This document shows positions 51,993-52,267 of a DNA stretch of 52,267 bases, in pieces. The stretch's first letter is position 1. Every line of letters begins with the position of its first letter. The translations under genes were made by a program, and so were the position numbers. The notes beneath the pieces are model-generated. The model had not been told where the DNA came from and ran no database searches. It saw only the letters and a program-made list of their open reading frames with translations. The stretch is from assembly GCF_027587205.1 (NCBI RefSeq), contig NZ_JAPDOD010000060.1:1-52267 (forward strand), given 5' to 3'. The DNA is from Solirubrobacter ginsenosidimutans. Lineage in GTDB: Bacteria; Actinomycetota; Thermoleophilia; Solirubrobacterales; Solirubrobacteraceae.

Positions 51993-52267
51993 CTAGGCCG
52001 CGGGTGCCGTGGCGCCGCCGGAGGCGGCGTCCGCGGCCGGGGCCGGAGCCGACTCGGCCGGTGCCGGGGCGGGCGTTTCGGCGGCGGGAGCCTCGGCGGC
52101 CGGGGCCGGGGCGGACTCGGCGGGCGCCGGGGCCGGAGTTTCGGCGGCCGGTGCCGGGGCGGGCGTTTCGGCGGCGGGGGCCGGGGCGGACTCGGCGGGT
52201 GCCGGGGCGGGAGCCTCAGCGGCCGGAGCCGGCGCGGACTCGGCGGGTGCCGGGGCGGGAGCCTCGG
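51993..52267 (-). CDS. Ala/Pro/Glu-rich tandem-repeat protein, C-terminal fragment
   Basis: A minus-strand frame is open from the window edge to a TAG at 51993-51995, with no start inside the window. It encodes about 91 residues of tandem 15-residue units, E-[A/T]-PAPAPAESAPAPAA, with some shortened copies (ETPAPAPAA, EAPAA), ending DAASGGATAPAA. The DNA is a matching 45-bp tandem repeat. Low-complexity Pro/Ala/Glu tails of this kind occur on histone-like, ribosomal and surface proteins, but the N-terminal domain is outside the window, so no function can be assigned. The terminator-like hairpin at 51944-51975 lies just downstream. Real rather than shadow: the other frames have no comparable protein pattern and the repeat length is a multiple of three. 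Confidence 0.7.
   Translation of the reverse strand, partial: EAPAPAPAESAPAPAAEAPAPAPAESAPAPAAETPAPAPAAETPAPAPAESAPAPAAEAPAAETPAPAPAESAPAPAADAASGGATAPAA

Overview
The window is 52 kb of very GC-rich DNA (about 70% or more by eye). Genes are tightly packed and frequently overlap, many starts are GTG, and the gene content is typical of Actinomycetota: a GlgE maltosyltransferase pathway, a probable membrane Ser/Thr-kinase sensor module, FHA and STAS proteins, a DUF3159 protein, and many secreted proteins with Pro/Thr linkers. The best guess is a soil actinobacterium of class Thermoleophilia (Solirubrobacter/Conexibacter-like). That placement is inference from gene content and style, because no rRNA or other phylogenetic marker lies in the window. 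I saw no tRNA, rRNA, CRISPR array, prophage or transposase gene.

Layout. (1) 1-7.3 kb is regulatory: the C-terminal sensor part of a truncated membrane protein (probably a Ser/Thr kinase), an FHA-HTH protein, a PAS/EAL-like/HDOD protein, a histidine kinase and its OmpR-type response regulator (with CTCAT repeats between them), an ECF sigma factor with its putative anti-sigma factor, and a YqgE protein. (2) 7.3-16.1 kb holds exported hydrolases and small enzymes: a HExxH metalloprotease, a degenerate aldo/keto reductase, two subtilases (one with calcium-binding TSP3 repeats, one with a PstS-like tail), an SGNH hydrolase, a DUF3159 membrane protein, a methyltransferase and an MmcQ/YjbR protein. 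(3) 16.1-35.7 kb is the alpha-glucan/trehalose locus: malQ divergent from glgE-treS-mak-glgB (followed by a diguanylate cyclase), then treZ-glgX-treY. The two blocks are separated by two secreted adhesin-like proteins and a nucleoside hydrolase. (4) 35.7-47.2 kb has an FG-GAP protein, a LivK-like binding protein, a GAF-GAF-GGDEF cyclase, a GNAT, a GT4 glycosyltransferase (candidate alpha-glucan synthase/GlgM), a hexapeptide protein, a STAS protein, a clostripain-like peptidase and a large M6-like metalloprotease. (5) 47.2-52.3 kb has a DsbA-like/DyP peroxidase pair, an SF2 helicase, a flavin-barrel protein, a HAD phosphatase and, at the edge, the C-terminus of an Ala/Pro/Glu repeat protein.

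How the genes work together. GlgE, TreS, Mak and GlgB are the complete set converting trehalose to maltose, maltose-1-phosphate and branched alpha-glucan. GlgX, TreY and TreZ can turn alpha-glucan back into trehalose, so the locus encodes a glucan-trehalose cycle, with MalQ recycling short oligomers. The secreted proteases and repeat proteins suggest a scavenging, surface-active soil lifestyle.

The least explained content is non-coding. Two composite palindromic elements built on GGGGYCAGACCCC (25.6 and 51.9 kb) appear to have supplied the last codons and stops of the genes they abut. A second hairpin family (16.1 and 50.8 kb) has two copies that differ by a compensatory base-pair change. I did not find a clearly new multi-gene defence or biosynthetic system; these repeats, the subtilase/PstS-like fusion and the reductase-like protein lacking catalytic residues are the strongest leads.
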